Positions 8,813-18,669 are shown, counted from the first letter of the stretch. The stretch: 64,000 bases of DNA from an uncultured Microbacterium sp. (GCF_947489255.1 NZ_CANLCY010000003.1:558001-622000), one strand, 5' to 3'. Notes: generated by a model from the sequence alone, not told the origin. Numbers and translations are program-made.

Positions 8813-9814
8813 TCAGCGCTCGCGCGGGGGCGCGGTCGTGCCGCGCGCGACGAGTCGCGTGGGCAGCTCGATGTGCGTCTCGGGCAGCTCGTCGCCCGCG
8901 AGCAGGGCGAGCACGATGCGGACGGCCTCGGCGCCGAGGCGCTTCATCGGCTGCCGCACGGTCGTGAGCGCCGGTTGGGCGCGGGCGGCCTCGGGCACGT
9001 CGTCGAACCCGACGACCGAGAGATCCTCGGGAACCCGCAGGCCGCGCTCGGTCGCGACCTCGACGATCGACAGGGCCGACAGGTCGTTCGCGGCGAACAC
9101 CGCGGTCGGCGGGTCGGCCAGCGCGAGCATGGCGTGGGCGGCTTCGCGCGCGACGTCCTGCTCGTAGCGACCCACGCCGACGAGCGCGGGATCGAAGGGG
9201 ATGCCGGCGGCCGACAGCCCCGCGCGGTACCCCGAGGCGCGCGCCACCGCCGAGCGCAGATCGGGGCGTCCGGCGATGAAGCCGATACGGCGGTGGCCGA
9301 GCTGCACGAGATAATGCACCGCCTGCTGCGCCCCGCTGAAGCTGTCGGATTCGACCGTGGGCACGTCTCCGCGGCCGGTGTGGGGGTCGATCGCGACGAT
9401 CGGCACGTCGCTCGAGACGTTGACCACGGTGGGGGTGACGATGATCGCCGCGTCGATGAGCGTGCCGCTCAGACGGCTGAGCGAGCGCCGCTCCCAGCCC
9501 TCGCCGTCGCGGCGGGCCCCGGTGTAGGCGAGCAGGTCGTACCCGGTGTCGCGCAGGGCACCGCCCACGCCCTTGAGGATCTCGGCGGAGAACGGCTCGA
9601 TGTCGGCCACCAGCACGCCGATGACCCCCGTGCGCCGCGACCGCATGCTGCTGGCGACGAGGCTGGACTCGTAGCCCAGGGTCTTCACGGCGTCGAGCAC
9701 GCGTCCCACCGTCTCGGGTGCGACGCCGTAGCGGCCGTTCACGGCCTTCGACACCGTGGCCACCGAGACCCCGGCCGCCGCGGCGACGTCGTGGATGGTG
9801 GCGCGCCTCGTCAT
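8813..9814 (-). CDS. LacI family transcriptional regulator (sugar importer locus)
   Basis: 333 residues. The N-terminal LacI helix-turn-helix (ATIHDVAAAAGVSVATVSKAVNGRYGVAPETVGRV) precedes a periplasmic-binding-protein-like sensor domain (GVIGVLVADIEPFSAEILKGV, then HRRIGFIAGRPDLRSA). The open frame begins earlier at 9964, but the ATG at 9814 gives the standard N-terminus. It is divergent from the ABC importer plus GH3 glycosidase operon. TTTTCGAAAA in the shared region is the likely operator, with relief expected from an oligosaccharide or monosaccharide inducer. Confidence 0.9.
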   Translation of the reverse strand: MTRRATIHDVAAAAGVSVATVSKAVNGRYGVAPETVGRVLDAVKTLGYESSLVASSMRSRRTGVIGVLVADIEPFSAEILKGVGGALRDTGYDLLAYTGARRDGEGWERRSLSRLSGTLIDAAIIVTPTVVNVSSDVPIVAIDPHTGRGDVPTVESDSFSGAQQAVHYLVQLGHRRIGFIAGRPDLRSAVARASGYRAGLSAAGIPFDPALVGVGRYEQDVAREAAHAMLALADPPTAVFAANDLSALSIVEVATERGLRVPEDLSVVGFDDVPEAARAQPALTTVRQPMKRLGAEAVRIVLALLAGDELPETHIELPTRLVARGTTAPPRER

Positions 9815-9840
9815 GGCATCCGACCCTAGCGTGGAAATCA

Positions 9841-9850
9841 TTTTCGAAAA
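9841..9850. promoter_or_regulatory. CG-centred LacI-type operator TTTTCGAAAA
   Basis: Perfect 10-bp palindrome 27 bases upstream of the LacI start and 140 bases upstream of the binding-protein gene. The central CG is typical of LacI-family operators. A 12-bp version (GTTTTCGAAAAC) occurs at 31948. Confidence 0.6.
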
Positions 9851-9989
9851 CGTTTGACGAGCCCCGAGATCCCGGGCGACACTGCTGACACCTCGGCGGG
9901 CAGCAGACCCCGAGAAGCGCAGGAACGGCGAAGCAGCCGAACACCGACGCGTCCCACGGCGCACCTCGACGAAGAGAAACGGGAATCAC

Positions 9990-11276
9990 ATGAACACGCG
10001 CAAGATCCTCGCCGGAGCGGCCCTCGCCGTCGCCGGCACCCTCGCGCTCGGCGGCTGCGCCGCGGGCGGCGGAAGCGGACAGAACGCCGACGGCAGCGTC
10101 ACCCTGACGCTCTGGCACAACTCCACCACGGGCGACGGCAAGAAGTACTGGGAAGACACCGCCGCCGCCTTCGAGGCGGCCAACCCCGGCGTCACGGTCG
10201 AGATCCAGGCTGTGCAGAACGAGGAGATGGACGGCAAGCTGCAGACGGCGCTGAACTCCGGCGACGCCCCCGACCTGTTCATGGCGCGCGGCGGCGGCAA
10301 GCTCGCCGACATCGTCACGGCCGGTCAGGCGATGGACCTCACCGACAAGATCACCCCGGAGGCCAAGACGGCCCTCGGCTCCTCGCTCTCGGCCTTCGAG
10401 ATCGACGGGAAGAACTACGGGATGCCGGTCGCCGTGCTCCCCTCCGGGATCTTCACGTCGCAAGACCTGCTGACCGCCGCAGGCGTGACCTCTGCTCCGG
10501 CGACGATCGACGAGCTCGAGGCCGCCAACGCCAAGATCAAGGCCACCGGGGTCGCCCCGATCGCCGTCGGTGCGAAGGACGCCTGGCCCGCCGCGCACTG
10601 GTACTACAACTTCGCCCTGCGCGCCTGCTCCAAGGACGTGCTCGATTCGGCCGCCTCGAGCCGCAGCTTCGATGACCCGTGCTGGCTGAAGGCCGGAGAA
10701 GACCTCGAGTCGTTCCTGGCGACCGCGCCCTTCAACGAGGGCTTCCTCACCACCGCCGCCCAGCAGGGCGCCGGTTCGTCGGCCGGTCTCCTGGCCAACA
10801 AGCAGGCCGCGATGGAGCTCATGGGCGCGTGGGACCCGGGCGTGATCGCCTCGCTCACCCCCGATGAGAAGCCGCTGCCCGACCTCGGCTGGTTCCCCTT
10901 CCCGGAGGTCCCCGGCGGCGACGGCGAGCCCGGCGCCATGATGGGCGGCGTCGACGGCTACTCGTGCTGGGTCAACGCTCCCGCGCAGTGCACCGACTTC
11001 CTGAACTTCCTCGTCAACCAGGAGAACCAGGAGGCGTACGCCACCGCGTTCCAGACGCTCCCCGCCTCGTCCGAGGCGCAGGGTGCGGTGACCACCCCCG
11101 CGCTGCAGTCGGTGCTCGAGGCCTACTCCGAGGCGCCCTACGTCTCGGTCTGGCTCGACACGTTGTACGGCCAGAACGTCGGCAACGCGCTGAACGTCGC
11201 CGTCGTCGACATGTTCGCCGGCAAGGGCAGCCCGCAGGGCATCGTCGACGCGGTCAACGCCGCGGCATCCCGCTGA
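9990..11276 (+). CDS. ABC sugar importer, extracellular solute-binding lipoprotein
   Basis: 428 residues. The signal peptide with lipobox (ALAVAGTLALGGCAAGGG) is cleaved before Cys at about 22, leaving a lipid-anchored cluster-1 sugar-binding protein. Typical segments are VTLTLWHNSTTGDGKKYWEDTAAAFE, the aromatic GAWDPGVIASL and the C-terminal VDAVNAAASR. It captures an oligosaccharide for the two following permeases. No ATPase gene is present, so a shared MsiK-type ATPase encoded elsewhere is expected, as is usual for this importer class in actinobacteria. It is the first gene of the operon, and its expression is probably controlled by the divergent LacI. Confidence 0.92.
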   Translation: MNTRKILAGAALAVAGTLALGGCAAGGGSGQNADGSVTLTLWHNSTTGDGKKYWEDTAAAFEAANPGVTVEIQAVQNEEMDGKLQTALNSGDAPDLFMARGGGKLADIVTAGQAMDLTDKITPEAKTALGSSLSAFEIDGKNYGMPVAVLPSGIFTSQDLLTAAGVTSAPATIDELEAANAKIKATGVAPIAVGAKDAWPAAHWYYNFALRACSKDVLDSAASSRSFDDPCWLKAGEDLESFLATAPFNEGFLTTAAQQGAGSSAGLLANKQAAMELMGAWDPGVIASLTPDEKPLPDLGWFPFPEVPGGDGEPGAMMGGVDGYSCWVNAPAQCTDFLNFLVNQENQEAYATAFQTLPASSEAQGAVTTPALQSVLEAYSEAPYVSVWLDTLYGQNVGNALNVAVVDMFAGKGSPQGIVDAVNAAASR

Positions 11277-11287
11277 GGACACCGGTC

Positions 11288-12301
11288 ATGACCACCGAAC
11301 TCACCGCCTCGGCGGTCGACGCCGGGTCTCGCCGCCCGGCCGGGGAGGGCGCTCACCGCGCCCCCTCGGCCGGGCGGCCGACCGCGCGTCGGCGCGTCGA
11401 GAACTGGCGCATCCGCGGCGAACTCGCGATCCTCCTGGGCCCCGCCCTGGTCGTGTTCGTCTCGTTCGTCATCCTGCCCGTCGCCCTCGCCGCCTACTAC
11501 GGCTTCTACAAGTGGTCGGGTTTCGGTACCCCCACCGACTTCGTCGGCATCCGCAACTACGTCACGATCCTCACCGACCCCGCCTTCCACGAGGCGCTCG
11601 GGCACAACGCGTTCATCGTCATCGGCTCACTGGTGCTCCAGGGGCCCCTCGCCCTCGGTCTCGCGCTGCTGCTGAACCGCAAGATGCGGGCCCAGTCGCT
11701 CATCCGCGTGCTGATCTTCGTGCCCTACGTCATCTCCGAGGTCGTGGTCGGTCTCGGCTGGGGACTCATGCTGCAGTCGGGCGGCGCCCTCAACGGCGCC
11801 CTCGAGAAGATCGGCCTCGGCTCGCTGCGCGCCGACTGGATCTCCGACCCGGCCCTGGCGATCTGGACCCTGCTGATCATCATCACGTGGAAGTACATCG
11901 GCTTCGCCGTCATCCTCTTCCTCGCCGGCCTTCAGGGCATCCCCGAGGAGCTCAGCGAGGCCGCCGCGATCGACGGCGCCTCGTACTGGCAGATCCAGCG
12001 CAACATCGTGCTGCCGCTCATGGGCCCGACCATCCGCATCTGGGCGTTCCTGTCGATCATCGGCTCGCTGCAGTTGTTCGACCTCGTCTGGATCATCTGG
12101 GGCCAGTACGTCGCCTCCACCGCGGGCACCTCGACCATGGCCACCTACATGGTCGCCAACGGTCGCAACGCCGGCAGCTTCGGCTACGGCAGCGCCGTGG
12201 CCGTGGTGATGTTCCTCATCTCTCTCGCCGTCGGGCTCGTGTACCAGCGCTTCGTGCTGCGCCGCGACACCGCCGGCGCCCTCACGGGAGGTACCTCATG
12301 A
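11288..12301 (+). CDS. ABC sugar importer permease, MalF type
   Basis: 337 residues. A variable cytoplasmic N-terminus of about 50 residues precedes six membrane segments. The EAA loop is EELSEAAAIDGASYWQIQRNIVLPLMGP (about 225-250), the site that contacts the ATPase. It starts 11 bases after the binding-protein stop and overlaps the next permease by four bases, so transcription and translation are coupled. It forms the heterodimeric channel with the following gene. Confidence 0.93.
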   Translation: MTTELTASAVDAGSRRPAGEGAHRAPSAGRPTARRRVENWRIRGELAILLGPALVVFVSFVILPVALAAYYGFYKWSGFGTPTDFVGIRNYVTILTDPAFHEALGHNAFIVIGSLVLQGPLALGLALLLNRKMRAQSLIRVLIFVPYVISEVVVGLGWGLMLQSGGALNGALEKIGLGSLRADWISDPALAIWTLLIIITWKYIGFAVILFLAGLQGIPEELSEAAAIDGASYWQIQRNIVLPLMGPTIRIWAFLSIIGSLQLFDLVWIIWGQYVASTAGTSTMATYMVANGRNAGSFGYGSAVAVVMFLISLAVGLVYQRFVLRRDTAGALTGGTS

Positions 12302-13182
12302 CCGCCACCGCCACGCTCGTCGCGCCGAAGGCGCCGCGCTCCGTGCACCGCTCCCCCGCCGGCACCAAGCGCTCGAGCTCCCTGCTCGTGGCCTTCGTCG
12401 CCCTGCTGCTGATCGGCATGATGCTGGCCCCGGTGGTCTACATCATCCTGGGCGGCTTCCGCTCGAACGCCGAGATCACGGTCGACCCGGCCGGATTTCC
12501 CAGCCGCTGGAACTGGGAGAACTACGCCGATGTGCTCGCCAGCGGTGTGTTCTGGGGGCAGGTCGGCAACTCCGCGATCGCCGCCGTCGCCACCACGGCG
12601 TTCGTCGTGATCCTCGGACTCATGGCCGCCTACGCGCTGTCGCGCTACCGCTTCCGCGGACGCGGCGCGGTGTTCGCCCTGTTCACCGCGGGCCTGATGT
12701 TCCCGATGACGGTGGCGATCACGCCGCTGTACATCCTCGTGCGCAACCTCGGTCTGATGAACTCCCTCGCGGGCGTCATCGTGCCGCAGATCGCCTTCGC
12801 TCTGCCGCTGACGATCATCATCCTGTCGCCGTTCCTCTCGGCGATCCCGAAGGAGCTGCAGGAGGCGGCGTCGATCGACGGCCTCGGCCGCCTCGGCTTC
12901 TTCTGGCGCATGGTCGTGCCCCTCGCGGTGCCTGCGGTGGTAACGGTCGGCATCCTGGCCTTCGTCAACAGCTGGAACTCGTACATGCTGCCACTGTTCA
13001 TCCTCAACAACGAGGCCGTGTACACGCTGCCGCTGGGCACCCAGGCGTTCGCCTCGCAGTACTCCGTCGACACCGCGCGCGTGCTCGCTTTCACCTCGCT
13101 GTCGATGATCCCCGCTCTGCTGTTCTTCAGCGTCTTCGAGCGCCGGATCGTCGGCGGCCTCACCGGCGCCGTGAAGGGCTGA
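12298..13182 (+). CDS. ABC sugar importer permease, MalG type
   Basis: 294 residues with six predicted membrane helices and the EAA motif ELQEAASIDGLGRLGFFWRMVVPLAVPA near 195-220. The N-terminal cytoplasmic tail is short and basic. The ATG overlaps the stop of the MalF-type gene (ATGA) and has a GGGAGG ribosome site. It is the second channel subunit of the importer. Confidence 0.93.
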   Translation: MTATATLVAPKAPRSVHRSPAGTKRSSSLLVAFVALLLIGMMLAPVVYIILGGFRSNAEITVDPAGFPSRWNWENYADVLASGVFWGQVGNSAIAAVATTAFVVILGLMAAYALSRYRFRGRGAVFALFTAGLMFPMTVAITPLYILVRNLGLMNSLAGVIVPQIAFALPLTIIILSPFLSAIPKELQEAASIDGLGRLGFFWRMVVPLAVPAVVTVGILAFVNSWNSYMLPLFILNNEAVYTLPLGTQAFASQYSVDTARVLAFTSLSMIPALLFFSVFERRIVGGLTGAVKG

Positions 13183-13188
13183 CCCCAC

Positions 13189-15522
13189 ATGACCATCCAG
13201 AACACCGACGTCGGCGCCGCCCTGCCCGGGACCTCCGCCCGCGTGCGGGCGCTCGTGGCCGACATGACCCTCGACGAGAAGCTCGCTCAGCTCGTCGGGT
13301 ACTGGGTCGACCAGGGCGACGAGGTCGTGGCCCCCCTCTCGGGCGAGAAGGTCACCTCGACCGCCTACGTGGATGCCACCGCGCACGGCCTCGGCCACCT
13401 CACCCGCGTCTACGGCACCCGCCCGGTCGACCCGATCGAACGCGCCGAGTGGCTGTGGGGCGAACAGCGGCGGCTGAAGACCGAGACGCGCCTGGGCATC
13501 CCCGCCCTGGTGCACGAGGAGTGCCTCACCGGTTTCGCGGCGTGGAAGGCGGCGACCTTCCCCACGCCTCTCGCCTGGGGCGCCTCGTTCGACCCGGATG
13601 CCGTGGAGCTCATGGCATCCGCGATCGGCCGCTCGATGCGCGACCTCGGCGTGCACCAGGGGCTCGCTCCCGTGCTCGACGTCGTGCGCGACGCGCGCTG
13701 GGGGCGCGTCGACGAGTGCATCGCGGAGGACCCCTACGTCGTCGGCACGATTGGCACGGCCTTCGTGCGCGGACTGCAGGGGGCCGGGGTGCACGCGACC
13801 CTGAAGCATTTCGTCGGCTACTCCGCCTCGCGCGCCGGGCGCAACCACGCTCCGGTGTCCGCCGGGCAGCGCGAGCTGCAGGACGTGTTCCTGCCCCCGT
13901 TCGAGATGGCGGTGCGCGACGGCGGGGTGCGGTCGGTCATGAACTCGTACACCGAGATCGACGGGGTGCCCGTGGCCAGCTCCCACGAGCTGCTCACCGA
14001 TCTGCTGCGCCGCCGCTGGGGGTTCGACGGCACCGTGGTGTCGGACTACTTCGCGGTGGAGTTCCTCCGCTCGATGCACGGCATCGCCGCCGACCGCGGC
14101 GAGGCGGCACAGCTCGCGCTCGAGGCGGGCATCGACGTCGAGCTCCCGGGGCCCGACGCCTACCCCTTCCTCGCGGAGCGGGTGGCATCCGGCGCCCTCC
14201 CCGAGGCGGTGGTCGACCGCGCCGTCGCGCGCGTGCTCGCCGAGAAGGAGGACCTCGGGCTCCTGGATGCCGACTTCTCCACGCCCCCGCCGAGCATCGA
14301 CCTCGACGACGCGGAGCACCGCGCGCTGGCGTACCGGCTCGCTCTCGAGAGCGCGGTGCTCCTGCGCAACGACGGCGTCCTGCCGTTGCGGGAGCCCGGA
14401 CGCATCGCCCTCATCGGCCCGAATGCCGACAGCGCCGAGGCGCTCATGGGCTGCTACTCGTTCGCCAACCACGTGCTCGCGCACCACCCCTCGTTCCCGC
14501 TCGGGTTCGAGATCCCGACGGTGCGCGAGGCCGTCGCCGACCGCTTCGGCGAAGTCGCGTACGCCGAGGGCTGCGCGGTGGAGGGCGCCGACGCCTCCGG
14601 CATCGCCGCCGCCGTCGACACCGCGCGCGACGCCGACGTCGCGATCGTCGTGGTCGGCGACCGCGCCGGGCTCTTCGGTCGCGGCACGGTCGGCGAGGGC
14701 AACGACGCCGACTCGCTCGACCTGCCCGGCGTGCAGCGTCAGCTCGTCGAGGCGGTCGTCGCGACCGGGACCCCGGTGGTGCTGGTGCTGCTGACCGGCC
14801 GCCCGTACGCGCTCGATTGGGCGCTCGACGGCGCCGCGGCTCCGGCGGCGGTGCTGCAGGCGTTCTTCCCCGGAGAGGAGGGGGCGCCCGCGCTGGCCGC
14901 GCTCCTGACGGGGGATGCCACCCCCTCGGGGCGCCTGCCCGTCTCGCTCCCCCGCTCGGCGGGGTCGCAGCCGTATTCGTACCTGCACCCCCTGCTCGGC
15001 GGGCCGTCGGGCGTGACCAGCACCGACCCGACACCGGTGCGGCCGTTCGGGTTCGGGCTGTCGTACACGACGTTCGCGCGGCGGGAGCTGCGGGTGGACG
15101 GGGTCGGCTCGGCCGGGGGGTCGGCATCCGGTGCCTCCGCCGAGGTGCGGGCGGGCGACGCGTTCACCGTGACGGCACGCGTCGAGAACACCGGCGCTGT
15201 GCGGGGAGCCGATGTCGTGCAGGTGTACGCCCACCGCGCGGTTGCGAGCGTCACGCGGCCCGTCGCGCAGCTCGTCGCGTACGCGCGCGTCGAGCTCGAG
15301 CCGGGCGAGCGCGCCGAGGTGCGCTTGACCGTGCCCGCCTCGCGGCTGGCGTACAGCGACCGGGCGATGCGTCGCGTGGTCGAGCCGGGCGAGGTGGAGC
15401 TGCGGCTCGGACCGTCGTGTGCGGAGGTCGACGAGGCCGTGGGGCTCCGTATCACCGGCCCGACGTACGAGCTCGGTCTCGACGACGCCCGCGTGGTCGA
15501 CGTGGAGGTGCGGCGGGGCTGA
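13189..15522 (+). CDS. GH3 family beta-glycosidase (beta-glucosidase or beta-xylosidase)
   Basis: 777 residues with no signal peptide, so it acts in the cytoplasm on imported oligosaccharides. The GH3 N-terminal TIM-barrel domain covers about 10-370, with the KHF motif (Lys206-His207) and the catalytic nucleophile Asp286 in VVSDYFAVEF. The GH3 C-terminal domain follows at about 390-600 and a fibronectin-III-like domain closes the protein (VENTGAVRGADVVQVYAHRAV). It begins 6 bases after the permease stop, so it belongs to the importer operon. Specificity cannot be fixed from sequence; the many pentose genes nearby make beta-xylosidase attractive. Confidence 0.9.
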   Translation: MTIQNTDVGAALPGTSARVRALVADMTLDEKLAQLVGYWVDQGDEVVAPLSGEKVTSTAYVDATAHGLGHLTRVYGTRPVDPIERAEWLWGEQRRLKTETRLGIPALVHEECLTGFAAWKAATFPTPLAWGASFDPDAVELMASAIGRSMRDLGVHQGLAPVLDVVRDARWGRVDECIAEDPYVVGTIGTAFVRGLQGAGVHATLKHFVGYSASRAGRNHAPVSAGQRELQDVFLPPFEMAVRDGGVRSVMNSYTEIDGVPVASSHELLTDLLRRRWGFDGTVVSDYFAVEFLRSMHGIAADRGEAAQLALEAGIDVELPGPDAYPFLAERVASGALPEAVVDRAVARVLAEKEDLGLLDADFSTPPPSIDLDDAEHRALAYRLALESAVLLRNDGVLPLREPGRIALIGPNADSAEALMGCYSFANHVLAHHPSFPLGFEIPTVREAVADRFGEVAYAEGCAVEGADASGIAAAVDTARDADVAIVVVGDRAGLFGRGTVGEGNDADSLDLPGVQRQLVEAVVATGTPVVLVLLTGRPYALDWALDGAAAPAAVLQAFFPGEEGAPALAALLTGDATPSGRLPVSLPRSAGSQPYSYLHPLLGGPSGVTSTDPTPVRPFGFGLSYTTFARRELRVDGVGSAGGSASGASAEVRAGDAFTVTARVENTGAVRGADVVQVYAHRAVASVTRPVAQLVAYARVELEPGERAEVRLTVPASRLAYSDRAMRRVVEPGEVELRLGPSCAEVDEAVGLRITGPTYELGLDDARVVDVEVRRG

Positions 15523-15558
15523 CTGGCGCCCCGCCGGGGACCACGCCATCGCCCCTGT

Positions 15559-15763
15559 GTGCACAACTCCTGCAGAAGCGACCGAACCGGTCCCCGCCGA
15601 CGTCTCCTGTCGTCTCACGCAGGAGTTGTGCACGCCCCGCCTCCCAGCCCGTGCTGACCCGTTCTGCCGGCCGCTCCTCCGGTCAACGAGCACAACTCCT
15701 GCAATCTGGCGTCACATCAAGCCGCTGGCGCCGTAACGGTCGATCTCTGCAGGAGGTGTGCGC
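15559..15763. repeat. Four copies of an intergenic TGCAGGAGTTGTGCAC element
   Basis: The 306-bp gap between the glycosidase and dgt contains the element at 15559-15575 (minus orientation), 15619-15633 (plus), 15690-15703 (minus) and 15748-15762 (plus, one change). Consecutive copies are inverted, so the gap can fold into two stem-loops. No gene is seen in the gap. Confidence 0.65.
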
Positions 15764-15828
15764 GCGGCGAACGGCCACCGCATACGCGTTAGCGTGGATC
15801 CACGCCATCGACGCCGCGGGAGGACCGG

Positions 15829-17397
15829 ATGACGCTGCACGACGAGACCACGCCCCCGGCGGCGGACGCACCGCCCCTGCCCGCCGACCCCGCGCGCGTC
15901 GAGCGGGGAACGGTCGTCGGCAACCCGGCATCCCGGGTCTTCCCCGACCACGACGATGCCCGCGCGGATCCGTGGTCGATCGACCTCGAGCGCATCCAGT
16001 TCTCGCCGTACTTCTCGCGCCTGTCGGCGGTGACGCAGGTGGTCTCGCCGTCGATCTCGGGCGCGCCCGTGCACAACCGCCTCACGCACACGCTGAAGGT
16101 CAGTGCAATCGCGCGCGTGGTGGCCCTGCAGCTGAACACCCGTTCGCGTCGGGCCGGCGAGGGCGACATCTGCAACGCCACGGTCGTCGAGGCCGCCGCC
16201 TACGCGCACGACCTCGGCCACCCGCCGTTCGGCCACCTCGGCGAGTCGACGCTCAACCGCCTCGCGCGCGAGGAGCTGGGGCTTCCCGACGGGTTCGAGG
16301 GCAACGCGCAGACCTACCGCATCCTCGTCTCGCTCGACGTGGTCGAGAACGCCCCGCGCGGGCTCAACCTCACCGCCGCCGTGCGCGCGGCCTCGGCGAA
16401 GTACCCGTGGGCGCCGTCGGTCGACGCGGCCGACGTCGAGCGGATCGGCCCGCCCCGCGGCATCCGTCGCTCCCCCGACGGGGCGTATCGCGTGCACAAG
16501 TACTCCGCGTACGACCTCGACCTCGAAGACCTCGACGACGCGCGCGAGGGAGTGGATGCCGAGCCCCTGCGCCAGAGCATCGAGGGCGCCGTGATGGACC
16601 TCGCCGACGACATCGCGTACTCGGTGCACGACGTCGACGACTTCTATCGCGCCGGCATCCTGGATCACGCCCCGATCGCGGCGGAGTTCCGCGGCTGGCT
16701 CGACGACGTGCTCGAGTGGCGCGACCGCGACGACGCCGAGGTGCGCGCCGAGCTGGCGCCGGGCGCGGGCCTGGAGCGCCTGCGCCGCAAGATGCGCCGC
16801 GACGACCCGTGGATCGCCGACGACGAGGCCTTCCTCGCCGCTGTGAGCGACGTGGATGCCGAGATGGTCACCGACCTGCTCGCCCGCCCGTTCGACGGCT
16901 CGCTGACGGCCGAGCGCCGGCTCGCCGCCTTCACCGACCGGTGGATCCGCCGGTTCCAGGAGTCCGCACGCCTGCGCCCGCTCGACACCCCGCGCGCCGG
17001 CCCCGTCGTGCTGTCGGCGTCGGCCTGGCACCACGTCGAGGTGCTGAAGTTCGTGCACAAGCGCTTCGTGCTCAGCCGCCCCGACCTGGCGATCCAGCAG
17101 CGCGGCATGAGCCGGATCCTCGCCCGTTCGGTGCGGGCGCTCGGCGAGTGGCTCGACGACGACCTCGACCGCGCGCGCACCCCGCGGCGCCTGCGCGAGC
17201 TCATCGCGCTCGCTCGAGAGCAGTACACCGCCCTGCCCGCGGAGCGCCGCCCGTCGGATGCCGACGCGGAACGCCTCGCCCGCTCGCGCGGGATCGTCGA
17301 CTACGTGGCATCCCTCACCGATGCGCAGGCCTTCGCGCTGTCGGAGGCGATCTCGGGGCGCGCGGACCGCCTGTGGGCGCTGGGGCAGCGGCTGTAG
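15829..17397 (+). CDS. dgt: Deoxyguanosinetriphosphate triphosphohydrolase (dGTPase), HD family
   Basis: 522 residues. It hydrolyses dGTP (and related dNTPs) to the nucleoside and triphosphate, helping balance DNA precursors. Metal-binding HD-domain residues are visible: HNRLTHTLKV and AAYAHDLGHPPFGH (His127-Asp128), then the later MDLADDIAYSVHDVDD segment. Length and motifs match the long actinobacterial dGTPases. In many actinobacteria the gene lies near dnaG; here it stands alone between a glycosidase and a reductase gene. Confidence 0.92.
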   Translation: MTLHDETTPPAADAPPLPADPARVERGTVVGNPASRVFPDHDDARADPWSIDLERIQFSPYFSRLSAVTQVVSPSISGAPVHNRLTHTLKVSAIARVVALQLNTRSRRAGEGDICNATVVEAAAYAHDLGHPPFGHLGESTLNRLAREELGLPDGFEGNAQTYRILVSLDVVENAPRGLNLTAAVRAASAKYPWAPSVDAADVERIGPPRGIRRSPDGAYRVHKYSAYDLDLEDLDDAREGVDAEPLRQSIEGAVMDLADDIAYSVHDVDDFYRAGILDHAPIAAEFRGWLDDVLEWRDRDDAEVRAELAPGAGLERLRRKMRRDDPWIADDEAFLAAVSDVDAEMVTDLLARPFDGSLTAERRLAAFTDRWIRRFQESARLRPLDTPRAGPVVLSASAWHHVEVLKFVHKRFVLSRPDLAIQQRGMSRILARSVRALGEWLDDDLDRARTPRRLRELIALAREQYTALPAERRPSDADAERLARSRGIVDYVASLTDAQAFALSEAISGRADRLWALGQRL

Positions 17398-17494
17398 GAC
17401 CCGGGTTCGCGGCCCATTCCACCCTTCGGCGCGCGGCATTCTCCACCCCGAGCGAAAGGACGCTCCGCGAAACGAACCGCCGGGAGCCTCACGC

Positions 17495-18562
17495 TCAGGG
17501 GATGAGGCGTGCCGCGCGATAGCGCTCGAAGAGGCGAGTGAAGGAGTCGCGAGTGCGGTGGTGCTCGGTGAAGCCGGCCAGGCGGCTCTTCGACATGTCG
17601 GTCATCACCTCGATCTCGCGTCCGAGGTCGGCGTCGGTGTGCCACCACGAGGCGACCCGGGCGAGGTCGGGCTCGACGAGACCGTATTGCTCGACGATCT
17701 CGGCCCACACCGGCGCAGCATCGGCCATCTGCTGCTCGAACGGGCGCGGGGCGGTGTCGAAGCCCTCCGCCTCGACCCCCAGGTCGGCGGCGATGCGCGG
17801 CCACATCCACCGCCACCGGAAGACATCGCCGTTGGCCGTGTTGAACGCCTCGTCGGCCCCCTCTGGGTGCGTGGCCGCCCACACCATCTGGGCGGCGAGC
17901 AGGTCGGCATCCGTGACGTCGGTCACACCGTTCCACTGCGTCTCGCTGCCCGGGAACACCAGCGGCCGGCCGAGGTGTCGGCTGATCGCCGCGGCGACGG
18001 CGATCGTGAGCCCCATGTTCATCGCGTTGCCGACCGCGTGGCCCAGGACGGTGTGCGAGCGGTGCACCGACCAGGTGAAGCCCTGGCGCCGGGCGGCCGC
18101 GAACAGCTCGTCCTCCTGCGCGTAGTAGAAGTTGTCGACCTCGAGCCGGGGCTCGTCCTCGTGGAACGGCGTGTCGGGCATCGCGCCCTGGCCGTACGCC
18201 TCGAAGGGACCGAGGTAGTGCTTGAGTCCCGTCATGAGCGCCACGTGGCGCACCGGGGCGTCGGAGAGGGCGGCGAGCAGGTCGCGGACCATCCCGCCGT
18301 TGACGGCGATGTTCTCGGCCTCGGTGTCCTGCCGCGACCAGGCCGTGAAGAACACGTGGGTGACCGGGATGCCGCTCAGCGCAGCCCGCAACGAATCGGG
18401 TGAGCGCAGGTCGGCGGAGCGCCACGTGATGCCTGCGCGCCCTGCTCCCGGCCGGCGGGACAGCGCCGTCACCGCCCATCCGTCGTCGGAAAGGCGGTCG
18501 AGCAGGGCGCCGCCGGCGATGCCGGTCGCGCCGACCACGAGGGCGTGTGGGGTGTCAGTCAC
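17495..18562 (-). CDS. PRISE-type SDR family oxidoreductase
   Basis: 355 residues from the GTG at 18562, which places HALVVGATGIAGGAL at the N-terminus. This nucleotide motif together with VTHVFFTAWSRQ, the MTGLKHYLGPFEAYG segment and the catalytic YYAQEDEL matches the PRISE group (progesterone 5-beta-reductase/iridoid-synthase-like). These enzymes reduce activated enones with NADPH; the physiological substrate in bacteria is generally unknown. The frame is open to 18643 but has no better start there. It is divergent from a small lipoprotein gene. Confidence 0.8.
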   Translation of the reverse strand: MTDTPHALVVGATGIAGGALLDRLSDDGWAVTALSRRPGAGRAGITWRSADLRSPDSLRAALSGIPVTHVFFTAWSRQDTEAENIAVNGGMVRDLLAALSDAPVRHVALMTGLKHYLGPFEAYGQGAMPDTPFHEDEPRLEVDNFYYAQEDELFAAARRQGFTWSVHRSHTVLGHAVGNAMNMGLTIAVAAAISRHLGRPLVFPGSETQWNGVTDVTDADLLAAQMVWAATHPEGADEAFNTANGDVFRWRWMWPRIAADLGVEAEGFDTAPRPFEQQMADAAPVWAEIVEQYGLVEPDLARVASWWHTDADLGREIEVMTDMSKSRLAGFTEHHRTRDSFTRLFERYRAARLIP

Positions 18563-18669
18563 TGCGGGGTTCCCATCGGTCGGGGGGGTGAACCGTCCGC
18601 AACGACGGGTGAGGCGGGGGTATTCCGACGCGGCGCGTCGCACGTCGCGCCCGCCGATACGGTGGGGCG

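Noticed and set aside
8214..11282. Very long minus-strand open frame of about 1020 codons covering MarR, LacI and the binding protein
   Set aside because: High-GC DNA has few stop codons in shadow frames. Real domains are found in other frames (MarR at its 5' end, LacI and the lipoprotein in theirs), and the rest of the frame has arginine-rich, low-complexity composition.
13449..17522. Plus-strand open frame of about 1357 codons across the glycosidase and dgt
   Set aside because: The encoded protein is Arg/Gly/Ala-rich with no domain. It is a shadow of the GH3 and dGTPase genes, which are well supported in another frame.
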